A stretch of DNA of 64,000 nt from Bacteroidales bacterium UBA1173. GTDB lineage: Bacteria; Bacteroidota; Bacteroidia; Bacteroidales; F082. Numbering within the stretch: position 1 is the first letter of the stretch; each line of letters starts with the position of its first letter. Positions 25,192 through 33,870 of the stretch are shown here, piece after piece. The translations under genes were made by a program, and so were the position numbers. The notes beneath the pieces were generated by a model. That model searched no databases. It saw only the letters and a program-made list of their open reading frames with translations, and was not told where the DNA came from. The stretch lies in NCBI GenBank assembly GCA_002311655.1, contig DBYZ01000012.1:53040-117039 (forward strand), written 5' to 3'.

Positions 25192-26282
25192 ACTCCGAGA
25201 GAAATATTCAAGCCTTTCGCTGTCCTGATTAAATCACAATCCGGCTCCACGAAGTTCATCTTCGCCACAGCGTCTTTGATAGGCACACTGATGACGTTCG
25301 GATGACGGTAAGCCACCATGTGACCATATTCTTTGTTGAGCACCATCTCGAATGCCTTCACGCCAAATTGTGACGCCAGCACCCTGTCGTAGGCAATCGG
25401 CACACCGCCACGCTGCAGGTGACCGAGTGTGGTCTCACGCATATCGTGTTCAAAGCCAGCGGCTTTCATCTGTTCTATAAACTTCAAACCGATGCCGCCG
25501 AGCTTCACGTTCTCATAGCCAGGCTCGTTGCTCTTGGTGAAGATCTGAGTGCCGTCTTTTGGCTTCGCACCCTCACTTATGACCACGATGGCATGGCCTC
25601 TGTCGTGATTGAAACGCTCCTCAAGACGCTTTTTCACGATATTGATATCGTATGGAAACTCTGGTATCAGGCACACCTCGGCACCACCAGCTATTGCTGC
25701 GTTCAGCGCTATCCAGCCAGCGTCACGACCCATGACTTCAAGCACGAAGACACGGTTGTGAGAAGCAGCTGTCGTCACGAGCTTGTCGACGGCTTCAGTG
25801 GCAATCTGCACTGCTGTCTGGAAGCCGAATGTGCAGTCAGTCATCGATAGGTCGTTGTCGATGGTTTTCGGCACTCCGATGATGTTCAAGCCCTTCTCAT
25901 ACAACTTTTGCGAGATGCGCTGCGAGCCATCGCCACCAATGTTGATGACGCAGTCGACGCCCATATATTCCAAGCGGCGAATCATCTCGTCTGAGCGGTC
26001 TACGATTTCCCATGTGCCGTCGTTTTTCTTGACTGGCCATGTGAACGGACCGCCTTTGTTGGTTGTTTCGATTATTGTTCCGCCACGGAAATGTATTCCG
26101 CGCACGACTTCAGGTGTCAATCTGACAATTTCCTGCGGCTCCCAAAGCACTCCATTGAAAGCCTGGATGCTACCGAGGACCTCCCAGTCTTTTTCCTGCG
26201 ATGCGCGCTTCACGATAGCGCGAATCACCGCATTCAATCCAGGGCAATCTCCGCCACCAGTGGTTATTAAAACTCTTTTCAT
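25188..26282 (-). CDS. pfkA: 6-phosphofructokinase
   Basis: A 364-residue glycolytic enzyme phosphorylating fructose 6-phosphate. The N-terminal nucleotide loop is TTGGGDCPGLNAVIRA. The phosphoryl-donor motif is INIGGDGSQ and the catalytic loop is PKTIDND. In this family Gly after GGD favours ATP whereas Asp favours pyrophosphate, and Lys in PKTIDND is usual for pyrophosphate enzymes and for some ATP-using group III enzymes. The combination here points to ATP use but is not decisive. It sits five bases downstream of aspS, so it may be in the same transcript. Confidence 0.93.
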   Translation of the reverse strand: MKRVLITTGGGDCPGLNAVIRAIVKRASQEKDWEVLGSIQAFNGVLWEPQEIVRLTPEVVRGIHFRGGTIIETTNKGGPFTWPVKKNDGTWEIVDRSDEMIRRLEYMGVDCVINIGGDGSQRISQKLYEKGLNIIGVPKTIDNDLSMTDCTFGFQTAVQIATEAVDKLVTTAASHNRVFVLEVMGRDAGWIALNAAIAGGAEVCLIPEFPYDINIVKKRLEERFNHDRGHAIVVISEGAKPKDGTQIFTKSNEPGYENVKLGGIGLKFIEQMKAAGFEHDMRETTLGHLQRGGVPIAYDRVLASQFGVKAFEMVLNKEYGHMVAYRHPNVISVPIKDAVAKMNFVEPDCDLIRTAKGLNISLGV

Positions 26283-26287
26283 AACAA

Positions 26288-28048
26288 TTATTGTTTCAAA
26301 TTCAATGCAATTTGTAACTCGTCAAGCTGTTCCTGTGCAATCGGTGACGGTGACTCTGCCATGACATCGCGGCCCTGGTTGTTTTTCGGGAATGCGATGA
26401 AGTCGCGGATTGAATCCTGACCTCCGAAGAGCGAGCAGAGGCGGTCGAAACCGAATGCCAATCCTGCGTGTGGCGGAGCTCCGTATTCGAAGGCGTTCAT
26501 CAGGAAGCCAAACTGCTCCTGAGCCTTCTCATCGGTGAAGCCGAGGGTGTGGAACATCTTCTTCTGCAGGTTTTTGTCGTGGATACGAACCGAACCGCCG
26601 CCGACTTCTGTGCCGTTGAGCACGATATCGTAAGCGTTGGCACGGATCTCACCCCATTTGTCAGGCTGCTCGAGGAGGTATTCATCCTCAGGCTTCGGAG
26701 CCGTGAACGGGTGGTGCATGGCATAGTAACGCTGTGTCTCGTCGTCCCATTCGAGCAATGGGAAGTCGATGACCCACAATGGTTTATAAACGTTAGGATC
26801 GCGTAAGCCGAGCTGGTTACCCATCTCGAGACGGAGAGCGTTCATCTGAACTCTTGTCGGCATGGTTTTACCGCTGAGTATCAGCAACATATCACCAGGT
26901 TTGGCGTTGCATTTGTCGAGCCAAGTCTTCAAGATCTCAGGTGTGTAGAACTTATCGACTGACGACTTGATTGTGCCGTCTTCATTATATTTCACGTAAA
27001 TGAGGCCTTTTGCGCCGACTTGTGGACGTTTCACAAAGTCGGTGAGAGCGTCGGTCTGCTTGCGGGTGTAGTTGGCGCAGCCTTCAGCGTTGATGGCTAC
27101 CACGAGTTCAGCCTCGTCAAACACCGAGAATCCGTGACCTTTAGCCACGTCGTTGAGTTCGACAAACTTCATTCCGAAACGGATATCCGGTTTGTCGGAA
27201 CCGTAATATTTCATTGCGTCATGCCAAGTGATTCTTGGGAAATCGCCAAATTCGATGCCTTTGATGGTCTTGAACAGATGTTTTGCCAAGCCCTCGAACA
27301 TATTTATGACGTCTTCCTGCTCCACGAACGACATCTCGCAGTCGATCTGTGTGAACTCTGGCTGACGGTCGGCACGGAGGTCCTCATCGCGGAAGCAGCG
27401 CACGATCTGGAAGTAACGGTCGAAGCCAGCCACCATGAGAAGCTGCTTGAACTGCTGAGGCGACTGCGGGAGAGCGTAAAACTCGCCCGGATTCATACGT
27501 GAAGGCACCACGAAGTCGCGGGCGCCCTCAGGTGTCGACTTGATCAGGCAAGGAGTCTCAATTTCGAGGAAGTCGTTGCCTGACAGATATTTACGCACTT
27601 CCTGAGCCATTTTATGGCGCAAGATGATGTTGTTCTTGATTGGGTTACGGCGCAAGTCGAGGTAGCGGTACTTCATGCGGATGTCGTCGCCGCCGTCGCT
27701 GACGTCTTCGATTGTGAACGGAGGCACTTTCGAGGTGGTCAAGATCTTGAGAGATTCCACTTTCAACTCGATGTCGCCTGTCGGATTTTTCGGGTTCTTT
27801 GACTCGCGTTCCACCACAACGCCCTTGGCTTGGATGACGAATTCACGTCCGATTTCACGGGCGGTCTTCATTGTCTCAGCCGAGCTAACTCCTTCTTGCA
27901 TAAAGAGTTGCGTTATACCATATCTATCACGGAGATCGATCCAAAGCAAGGCGCCTTTATCGCGAACGCGCTGCACCCAGCCGCTCAAAGTGACTTCCTG
28001 ACCCACGTTGGCCATGCGAAGTTCACCACAAGTATGAGTTCTAAACAT
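26288..28048 (-). CDS. aspS: Aspartate-tRNA ligase
   Basis: A 586-residue bacterial class II aminoacyl-tRNA synthetase. The N-terminal anticodon-binding OB domain opens FRTHTCGELRMANVGQEV. Motif 2 is in FRDEDLRADRQPEFTQ and motif 3 is GLAFGFDRL. The inserted GAD domain is in the middle (KGLIYVKYNEDG). This is the complete bacterial-type length. Confidence 0.97.
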   Translation of the reverse strand: MFRTHTCGELRMANVGQEVTLSGWVQRVRDKGALLWIDLRDRYGITQLFMQEGVSSAETMKTAREIGREFVIQAKGVVVERESKNPKNPTGDIELKVESLKILTTSKVPPFTIEDVSDGGDDIRMKYRYLDLRRNPIKNNIILRHKMAQEVRKYLSGNDFLEIETPCLIKSTPEGARDFVVPSRMNPGEFYALPQSPQQFKQLLMVAGFDRYFQIVRCFRDEDLRADRQPEFTQIDCEMSFVEQEDVINMFEGLAKHLFKTIKGIEFGDFPRITWHDAMKYYGSDKPDIRFGMKFVELNDVAKGHGFSVFDEAELVVAINAEGCANYTRKQTDALTDFVKRPQVGAKGLIYVKYNEDGTIKSSVDKFYTPEILKTWLDKCNAKPGDMLLILSGKTMPTRVQMNALRLEMGNQLGLRDPNVYKPLWVIDFPLLEWDDETQRYYAMHHPFTAPKPEDEYLLEQPDKWGEIRANAYDIVLNGTEVGGGSVRIHDKNLQKKMFHTLGFTDEKAQEQFGFLMNAFEYGAPPHAGLAFGFDRLCSLFGGQDSIRDFIAFPKNNQGRDVMAESPSPIAQEQLDELQIALNLKQ

Positions 28049-28078
28049 ATCGTTTGATTATTATATTCTACAAATTTG

Positions 28079-28086
28079 CAAATTTA
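28079..28086 (-). promoter_or_regulatory. -7 box for aspS
   Basis: The minus strand reads TAAATTTG, 30 bases upstream of the aspS ATG, in the 46-base gap after the U32 peptidase gene. The region is AT-rich, so a chance match is possible. Confidence 0.35.
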
Positions 28087-28094
28087 CAAAAATT

Positions 28095-29966
28095 TTAAAT
28101 ATTGACCACCTTCATGCAACATTTTTTGCAGTCGAAATCAAGGCGGAAACGCCCACGTTCGTTATTTATATATAAAGGTGTAGCAGGTTTGCCGATTTCC
28201 TTGGAGCACATACCATTGGCGTAACGGATGCAATGTTTCGTTGTCATCACCACGATTTCGCCTTCAGGCATGGATTTCTCGAGACCGTCGTCGATATGTG
28301 TAACGCCGTGATTCTCATAGAATTGGCGAGATAGAGAATTGGTTATATTACCTAAATATGATAAATGTCCACCCAGACTGTCATTTCGAGCGGAACAGAG
28401 TGTAGTCGAGAAATCTCCGCTAAAATTTTGTTTCGAATCATTCAAATGCTGGTGATTTCTCCATTCCGCTTCGCTACAGTCGAAATGACGTTGAACAAGT
28501 GTTTCCTCCAACCGCGTCACCAGTTGGCGTTTCATCTCACCTAAAACCGATGCTGGAATGAAATAAATTGTATCTAATTGAATATCAATATTTTCAACAA
28601 CAAATTTAGTATCACCCCATTGCGATAATTTGGTACGAATCGTCTCGAGAGCCTTATCGGAATTTTTTGCTATGTCTTTTTGACACTGCAAGTCTATGCT
28701 GACATTTTCATCTACTGAAGTCAATCGGAAACCGTCAGAAGTCTCGGAAAGCTCCAATTTTATTGGGAGTTTTCGGTTGCCCGTGGAGGCATCTACAGAT
28801 TTTTGCCAAACGATGTCAAAGTTACGGTACAATGAGGTGCGGAATGACGACAATACATTTGACGCAAGCACAACATTTCCATCAACGCCATTGACATTAA
28901 ATCCTTGCAGTTCGTTGTTCTCATCCAAAAAGCAGAGTCCGTCGCCATTGTGAAGGGTTATTCCATCTTTCAGCTTGACTGTCAATCGTTTACCATCAAT
29001 TTTTTTGATTTCGCCAATATGTTCACCCATTGATTTCGGAGTGAAAGGCGCATCGATGTTTTTTTGTCTGTCGTGTGCGAAATAGTCAGTAAAACCTCGT
29101 GAAAACGACTTTTCGAGATTCGGGACGAATGAAGGCGTTGAAATGCCTCGTGATGCACGTTCCAAATCATCACGTTTTTCTATGATTTTGTCCAATGTCT
29201 GACGGTAATATGCCGTCGTATTTTTCACATAATCAGCATCTTTCAGTCGACCCTCAATTTTGAACGAGGTTATGCCCGCATCGATGAGTTCCTCGAGGTT
29301 TTTCGAGTTGTTCATGTCGCGTAACGACAGCAGATGACGATTGGCTATCAACACGTTACCGTTTTCATCTTCGAGGTCCCATTTCAGTCGGCATGGCTGC
29401 GCACACGCCCCACGGTTAGCTGAACGATGACCGATGACGTGACTGAGGTAACACTGACCGCTGTAGCTGACGCACAAAGCACCATGGACAAAAAACTCCA
29501 ACGGCACGGTCGTCTTTGAGCGAATCTCTTTTATCTCATTGATACTCAATTCTCTGGCAAGCACAACCTGCTTAAAACCAACATCTTCAAGAAACTTCAC
29601 TTTTTCAGCAGTTGTGTTGTTGCATTGTGTGGAGGCATGTAGCGCAATCGGAGGCATATCCATCATCAGAAGAGCCATATCCTGCACTATCAAAGCATCG
29701 ACACCAGCGTTGTAGCAGTCCCAAGCGATCTTGCGAGCCTGCTCTAACTCATTGTCAAACAATAAAGTATTGAGTGTCACATACACTTTAGCATCGAAAA
29801 CAGCCGCATGTTTGCACAATTTCTCGATATCCTCGATGCTATTGCCAACTTTTTCGCGTGCGCCAAAACTTGGACCTCCGATATACACTGCGTCAGCGCC
29901 GTGATTTATCGCGGCGAGACCAACCTCAAGGTTTTTTGCTGGAGAAAGAAGTTCTATTTTTTTCAA
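28095..29966 (-). CDS. U32 family peptidase (RlhA-like)
   Basis: A protein of about 623 residues in the U32 family, members of which act in RNA hydroxylation (RlhA, TrhP). It starts KKIELLSPAKNLEVGL, has YIGGPSFGAREK, the cysteine cluster SGQCYLSHVIGHRSANRGAC-AQPC near residues 175-200, and C-terminal cysteines (CIRYANGMCS and FDCKKCC) that could hold an iron-sulfur cluster. There is no ATG; TTG at 29966 is chosen because the TTG at 29984 lies inside a consensus -7 box. Residues around 500-540 (from RHFDCSEAEWRNH to SARNDSL) are encoded by an inverted pair of REP-like repeats, an in-frame insertion. Confidence 0.85.
   Translation of the reverse strand: MKKIELLSPAKNLEVGLAAINHGADAVYIGGPSFGAREKVGNSIEDIEKLCKHAAVFDAKVYVTLNTLLFDNELEQARKIAWDCYNAGVDALIVQDMALLMMDMPPIALHASTQCNNTTAEKVKFLEDVGFKQVVLARELSINEIKEIRSKTTVPLEFFVHGALCVSYSGQCYLSHVIGHRSANRGACAQPCRLKWDLEDENGNVLIANRHLLSLRDMNNSKNLEELIDAGITSFKIEGRLKDADYVKNTTAYYRQTLDKIIEKRDDLERASRGISTPSFVPNLEKSFSRGFTDYFAHDRQKNIDAPFTPKSMGEHIGEIKKIDGKRLTVKLKDGITLHNGDGLCFLDENNELQGFNVNGVDGNVVLASNVLSSFRTSLYRNFDIVWQKSVDASTGNRKLPIKLELSETSDGFRLTSVDENVSIDLQCQKDIAKNSDKALETIRTKLSQWGDTKFVVENIDIQLDTIYFIPASVLGEMKRQLVTRLEETLVQRHFDCSEAEWRNHQHLNDSKQNFSGDFSTTLCSARNDSLGGHLSYLGNITNSLSRQFYENHGVTHIDDGLEKSMPEGEIVVMTTKHCIRYANGMCSKEIGKPATPLYINNERGRFRLDFDCKKCCMKVVNI
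28380..28490. repeat. Inverted pair of REP-like repeats inside the U32 peptidase gene
   Basis: The left copy (28380-28419) begins GTCATTTCGAGCGGAACAGA and runs to GAGAAATCTCC. The right copy (28453-28490) is the same family in inverse orientation, ending GTCGAAATGACG. The pair can fold into a long hairpin. It lies entirely in coding sequence and keeps the frame open. Confidence 0.75.
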
Positions 29967-29981
29967 GACTGATATTTTTTG

Positions 29982-30013
29982 CAAAAATACTATTTTTTCT
30001 CACTCTGAACAAA
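29982..30013 (-). promoter_or_regulatory. Consensus promoter of the U32 peptidase gene
   Basis: On the minus strand TTTG (30010-30013) is followed after exactly 20 bases by TATTTTTG (29982-29989), the full Bacteroidetes housekeeping pattern. It spans the last codons of the radical SAM gene. Transcription would start near 29975, which excludes the TTG at 29984 as start codon. Confidence 0.75.
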
Positions 30014-31684
30014 GAAAATGCTTCCGACATCTATAAGTTCACCATCATATAACTCTATGATTCTCATATTATTGCGACGAATAAACTTTTTCATTTCCTT
30101 ACATTCTTTAAGATGTTTCAACGATCCGCACACCACCACACAATCGTCGACGAGACCGCAACAGCCAGGGAAAAAGCCATGGTCATGACCAGGCAGCATA
30201 ATCTGATGCGGGTCGACATAGAAAACATTACATCCATTATCTTCCAAAACACGTTTAATTCCGAAATCCGACGTTATGAAATTCTTTTCATCCAACGCCA
30301 ACAAATTACATCGCGTATATCCTTGATTCACATTCAGTTGCACGGATTTTGTCGATATTTTTCCATACGATTCAACAATCTTTTCATCCGTATATTTCAG
30401 ATTGTGAATAAGAATATTTCCCACACCGACCGCATTGTACGGAACCGTAGCAGGATATGCATTTCCAACAGGTTTAACACCTTTTTCTACTTTAATGTTC
30501 TGGGGTAATCCAATATGGACATTTTCTGCGCAAATCACTGATTCACAATATCTTTCGTTATGGCAAAAGAAAAAGATATCGGGATGGGACGAGATTGAAG
30601 GATATGCAAGGTCTGAATGTTCGAGCCAAGTGACGTTGCCTAATTTTGAAAGGGTTTCTTTTGCTTTTTCGGGCATTGTGGCGCTGGCGATTATGGCAGG
30701 CGTGACGCACTGCTGGGACGTGGCATGCCGCGTCCCTACAATGACGACCTTTTTGTATCGCTGTTCCAATTTCCGTTTATTCTCCCCTTTGTACCCTATC
30801 GCGTGATTCAGTTGATTTTCAGGCACTTCGATGACTATTTTATCGGATTTCTCATCGATTTTGTCGAATTTTCTACCCCACAACCTGCTGAAAACCATTT
30901 CCGCGAAGTTTTTATGATAAGGTCCTGCTACGTAAGCGTCGCCGTCCAAATCATCGGAGGTGTGAAGTCCGATACGAAGCACTTTCACGTCATTTTCGGT
31001 AAAATATTCATATAGCGTCGCAGATTGTTCAACGGCATCGTCAAGACCGAGAGGTTGGTACCCGCCATTTCTGTAAAGTCGCTCTAACTCAGTGTCTTTC
31101 ACCACAATACAAGGATAAATACGAGTTTCTTTCGCACCAAGTCGCACTAGGTCGCGAGCTGTTTGCATATCGTTTTCGAAAGTGTCGAAAGGCAAGCCAA
31201 GCATCATCTGAAGACCAAGTGTAATACCCTCATTAACAATGATTTGTGATGCGTTTTCGATATCTTTAAAGGTATGACCGCGACCGCATTTCCGTAAAAT
31301 CTCGTCGTTGGTGGTCTGCGCACCTAGTTCGATATTTTTCATACCGAAAGATTTCAGGACTTTTACACGTTTTTCGTCGATATAATCGGGACGTGTGCTA
31401 CATCTTATGCCGTCGATTACGCCTTTTTCAAGGTAAGGCTGCACAATTTTAAGAAAATCGTCCTGCATTTTTTCGGGAAGACCGGTGAAATTTCCACCGA
31501 AAAACGCCACCTCAACAAACCTCTCATCTTCCTTAAATGTTTCGAGATACTTATCTATTGTATTTTTAACATCTTGAATATCAGGCAGTTGCCGTTTCCC
31601 AGTAATGCTAAACTGATTACAATAAACGCACCGGAAAGGACATGCGAGTTCGGGCAAAAATATCGGTATGTTATAATGTTTCAT
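29990..31684 (-). CDS. Radical SAM protein with C-terminal DUF6873-like domain
   Basis: A 564-residue protein. Residues 1-280 are an Elp3-like radical SAM domain with CPFRCVYC (Cys15, 19, 22), AFFGGNFTGLP and IELGAQTTNDEIL, similar to the coproporphyrinogen-oxidase-like/Elp3 group. Residues about 290-315 contain a GxxG loop (HAIGYKGENKRKLEQ) that resembles a KH RNA-binding motif. Residues from about 345 to the end (YPATVPYNAVGVGNILIHN, VNQGYTRCNLLALDE, ITSDFGI, LPGHDHGFFPGCCG) resemble the DUF6873 family. The GNAT domain of true Elp3 is absent. The combined architecture suggests RNA modification, but that is inference. Confidence 0.7.
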   Translation of the reverse strand: MKHYNIPIFLPELACPFRCVYCNQFSITGKRQLPDIQDVKNTIDKYLETFKEDERFVEVAFFGGNFTGLPEKMQDDFLKIVQPYLEKGVIDGIRCSTRPDYIDEKRVKVLKSFGMKNIELGAQTTNDEILRKCGRGHTFKDIENASQIIVNEGITLGLQMMLGLPFDTFENDMQTARDLVRLGAKETRIYPCIVVKDTELERLYRNGGYQPLGLDDAVEQSATLYEYFTENDVKVLRIGLHTSDDLDGDAYVAGPYHKNFAEMVFSRLWGRKFDKIDEKSDKIVIEVPENQLNHAIGYKGENKRKLEQRYKKVVIVGTRHATSQQCVTPAIIASATMPEKAKETLSKLGNVTWLEHSDLAYPSISSHPDIFFFCHNERYCESVICAENVHIGLPQNIKVEKGVKPVGNAYPATVPYNAVGVGNILIHNLKYTDEKIVESYGKISTKSVQLNVNQGYTRCNLLALDEKNFITSDFGIKRVLEDNGCNVFYVDPHQIMLPGHDHGFFPGCCGLVDDCVVVCGSLKHLKECKEMKKFIRRNNMRIIELYDGELIDVGSIFFVQSEKK

Positions 31685-31744
31685 TTCGACTTCAAAATTG
31701 CTAAAAAAACTTTAATAATAGTAGCATCCTATCAAAATATTTCT

Positions 31745-31752
31745 TAACTTTG
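31745..31752 (+). promoter_or_regulatory. -7 box of the exported-protein/LRR operon
   Basis: TAACTTTG matches TAnnTTTG and precedes the ATG at 31791 by 38 bases. It is the only clear promoter before the four same-strand genes 31791-36386. Confidence 0.55.
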
Positions 31753-31790
31753 CAAGTTATTAAGTATAATTGAAATTAAAATTTAGCGAC

Positions 31791-32432
31791 ATGTTAAAAC
31801 AACTTAAAAGTATTGTAGTTTTTGCAACAATTGCTCTCGTAACTATTTGTGGAGTAACAAGTTGCGGTTCATCGAACAAATTATCAAAGAAAGAGTACAA
31901 GGCAAGAGTCGAGCAGGCCACCAAGGACTTAAATGCCATTTTGAACAATGAGACAGCATGGACTTTGGAGGAGCAGCAGGCAAGAGTCAATGAAATCAAG
32001 AAGACCGATTTCTCAAAAAAGAACCCTGAGATCGTTGAAATGATTGAGCGCGCAGAGGCTAAGATCGCAAGAGAAATGGCAGAAAGAGACAGATTGGCAG
32101 AGGAAAGACGTCTCGCAGAAGAGCAGAGAATTCGCGAGTTGGAAGAACAAAACAAGCCAAAGACAAGTCTCACTGAGTATTTCGATATGATTGCCAACGC
32201 TAAAGACGTGGTGAGTGCCAACAGCGCCATCAAAGAAGCTCTCAAATTGTTCGCTTCACCTGATGCAGTGGTGCTTATCCGTCTCAACAACTACGGCGAT
32301 TATGACCGTCCGACCACAGCTGTCAACTACCTCAACTACATCAAAGACCAGAAAAAGGTCAATGTGAGCGTCGACAACGTGAAATACAACGAAAAGAACA
32401 AGATTACCGAACTCGAATTAATAAAGAAATAA
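31791..32432 (+). CDS. Hypothetical lipoprotein with coiled coil, first gene of LRR operon
   Basis: A 213-residue lipoprotein (ALVTICGVTSCGSSNKL). The ATG at 31791 is preferred over an upstream TTG. A highly charged helical region follows (about residues 30-125, ending REMAERDRLAEERRLAEEQR), which should form a coiled coil. The C-terminal 85 residues, LTEYFDMIANAKDVVSANSA onward, resemble an NTF2-like alpha/beta fold and look related to the domain in the next protein (LSKYVKLIGSKNTPWSEA). The family is unknown to me. The next gene starts one base after its stop. Confidence 0.7.
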   Translation: MLKQLKSIVVFATIALVTICGVTSCGSSNKLSKKEYKARVEQATKDLNAILNNETAWTLEEQQARVNEIKKTDFSKKNPEIVEMIERAEAKIAREMAERDRLAEERRLAEEQRIRELEEQNKPKTSLTEYFDMIANAKDVVSANSAIKEALKLFASPDAVVLIRLNNYGDYDRPTTAVNYLNYIKDQKKVNVSVDNVKYNEKNKITELELIKK

Positions 32433-32433
32433 G

Positions 32434-33015
32434 ATGAAAAAGTTATTATTTGCAATAGCATTTGCATTTTTCGCCCTCACAGGCTACCAGGCATTCGCAC
32501 AGGAACCCGAACTCAGTCCGGAACGCAAGCAAGCCATTGACAGTCTTGCACTTGAGAAAGTCCGTGACTTGTCAAAATACGTCAAACTGATTGGCTCGAA
32601 GAACACTCCTTGGAGCGAGGCGAACAGAGTTATCGACCGTGCAGAAGAGCTTTTCGCTCCAGACGCTGAGATCGGTGTCTCATCACTTTCAAAGACAAAA
32701 GTCGAGTATTATAAAGTACGTCAGTACCTCGAAAGATTGATGCGCCTCAACTACGACCGCGTCGAAATCGACTGGTACAAGATTCAGTATGTGTCTGATT
32801 TACAGCGCCAACCTGACGGAACATACGTCGGCGTCATCACTATCTTCCAGACATTCAAGGGATATGACGCTGAAGGAAGACTCGTATATCAGGATACGAC
32901 AAAGAAAGACATCACGGTTTATGTCAAACGCAAAGAGACTCAGATTGGCGGCCGTCTCATCGGCTTCTGGGATGTTTTGCTCGGCGACATGCGCGTGAAA
33001 GAAACAGCACATTAA
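32434..33015 (+). CDS. Hypothetical secreted protein (NTF2-like), LRR operon
   Basis: A 193-residue protein with signal peptide (cleavage after GYQAFA-Q). The mature part has a helical start (LSPERKQAIDSLALEKVRDL) and then a domain with RVIDRAEELFAPDAEIGV and DGTYVGVITIFQTFKGYD, the alternation of helices and long strands expected of an NTF2-like cone. Similar segments occur in the upstream lipoprotein and in the N-terminus of the LRR protein. No catalytic residues are evident. It starts one base after the upstream stop and the next gene starts nine bases later. Confidence 0.68.
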   Translation: MKKLLFAIAFAFFALTGYQAFAQEPELSPERKQAIDSLALEKVRDLSKYVKLIGSKNTPWSEANRVIDRAEELFAPDAEIGVSSLSKTKVEYYKVRQYLERLMRLNYDRVEIDWYKIQYVSDLQRQPDGTYVGVITIFQTFKGYDAEGRLVYQDTTKKDITVYVKRKETQIGGRLIGFWDVLLGDMRVKETAH

Positions 33016-33024
33016 TCATTGATA

Positions 33025-33870
33025 ATGAATAAATTGATAAAAATTATAGTGCCAGTAGTATTGCTGGCACTATGTTTAAAAGTTGATGCCCAGTTTATTG
33101 GCAATGTGGGCGACGTCCAGATGGACGAGCGCGAGCTTTATACCATGACCAAGCAGATGGGCCAATTTATCCACAGGTTCAACTACGAGGAAGACCAGTA
33201 CGGGAAACGGCTGTATCAGGGCGACAAGGATTTCAGAAGCACAGAAAAACGCAAAGACGTGCTACCACTCCTTTTCGACCTCAACAACCAGCGAACAGGC
33301 GGCACACTCCGTGACTTTTTCATCGAAGACCTGACAAAAAACAATCAATACATGGAGTTTCTCGGAGGCGAATGGTACTCTGAAGTCTCCGCAAAATTTA
33401 TCTGGAAAGGCAAAGTCGTTGACATCAGCATGATAATGGCTTTGGAGAAAGAGGGACTCGGCTCCAAATGGGTGATTTCCAACGTGTTTTTCTCGGAATT
33501 TCAGAAATATTTCCCTCACGGAGAGATGGCTGAACGCGAGAAACACTTCCTTCACCCGATGAGTCACGAACTCGATTTTATGAATATTTACAAAGTATTC
33601 AACGATCCGCAAATCATTGAGTATTATGCTTCTACAGATTATCTGCCGGATTATCTGACACTCTTCTTCTATGAGATAAAACAAGGAAACCTGAAATTTG
33701 ACCATGTCGAAAACGTGAAATTCCATGTCTTCCAGATTGACAATTGGTATTTCGAAGTGTCGTGGTTCAACAGAAGAGGCTACAACGCAGGCTGGCTCAT
33801 CTCTAACCTTGTTTATCTGAAAGACAACGAAAAAGAAGCACTTTTAAAGATTTATCAACCTAAGAAATGA
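33025..33870 (+). CDS. Hypothetical secreted protein, LRR operon
   Basis: A 281-residue exported protein with signal peptide ending at VDA-Q. It has GQFIHRFNYEEDQYG, then a body of alternating strands (WYSEVSAKFIWKGKVVDISM, WVISNVFFSEF) and a repeated theme near the end (WYFEVSWFNRRGYNAGWLIS), suggesting two related alpha/beta domains. A similar protein type occurs in gut Bacteroides, but I do not know a function. The ATG at 33025 is used rather than a TTG at 33019. It overlaps the LRR gene by 4 bases. Confidence 0.68.
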   Translation: MNKLIKIIVPVVLLALCLKVDAQFIGNVGDVQMDERELYTMTKQMGQFIHRFNYEEDQYGKRLYQGDKDFRSTEKRKDVLPLLFDLNNQRTGGTLRDFFIEDLTKNNQYMEFLGGEWYSEVSAKFIWKGKVVDISMIMALEKEGLGSKWVISNVFFSEFQKYFPHGEMAEREKHFLHPMSHELDFMNIYKVFNDPQIIEYYASTDYLPDYLTLFFYEIKQGNLKFDHVENVKFHVFQIDNWYFEVSWFNRRGYNAGWLISNLVYLKDNEKEALLKIYQPKK

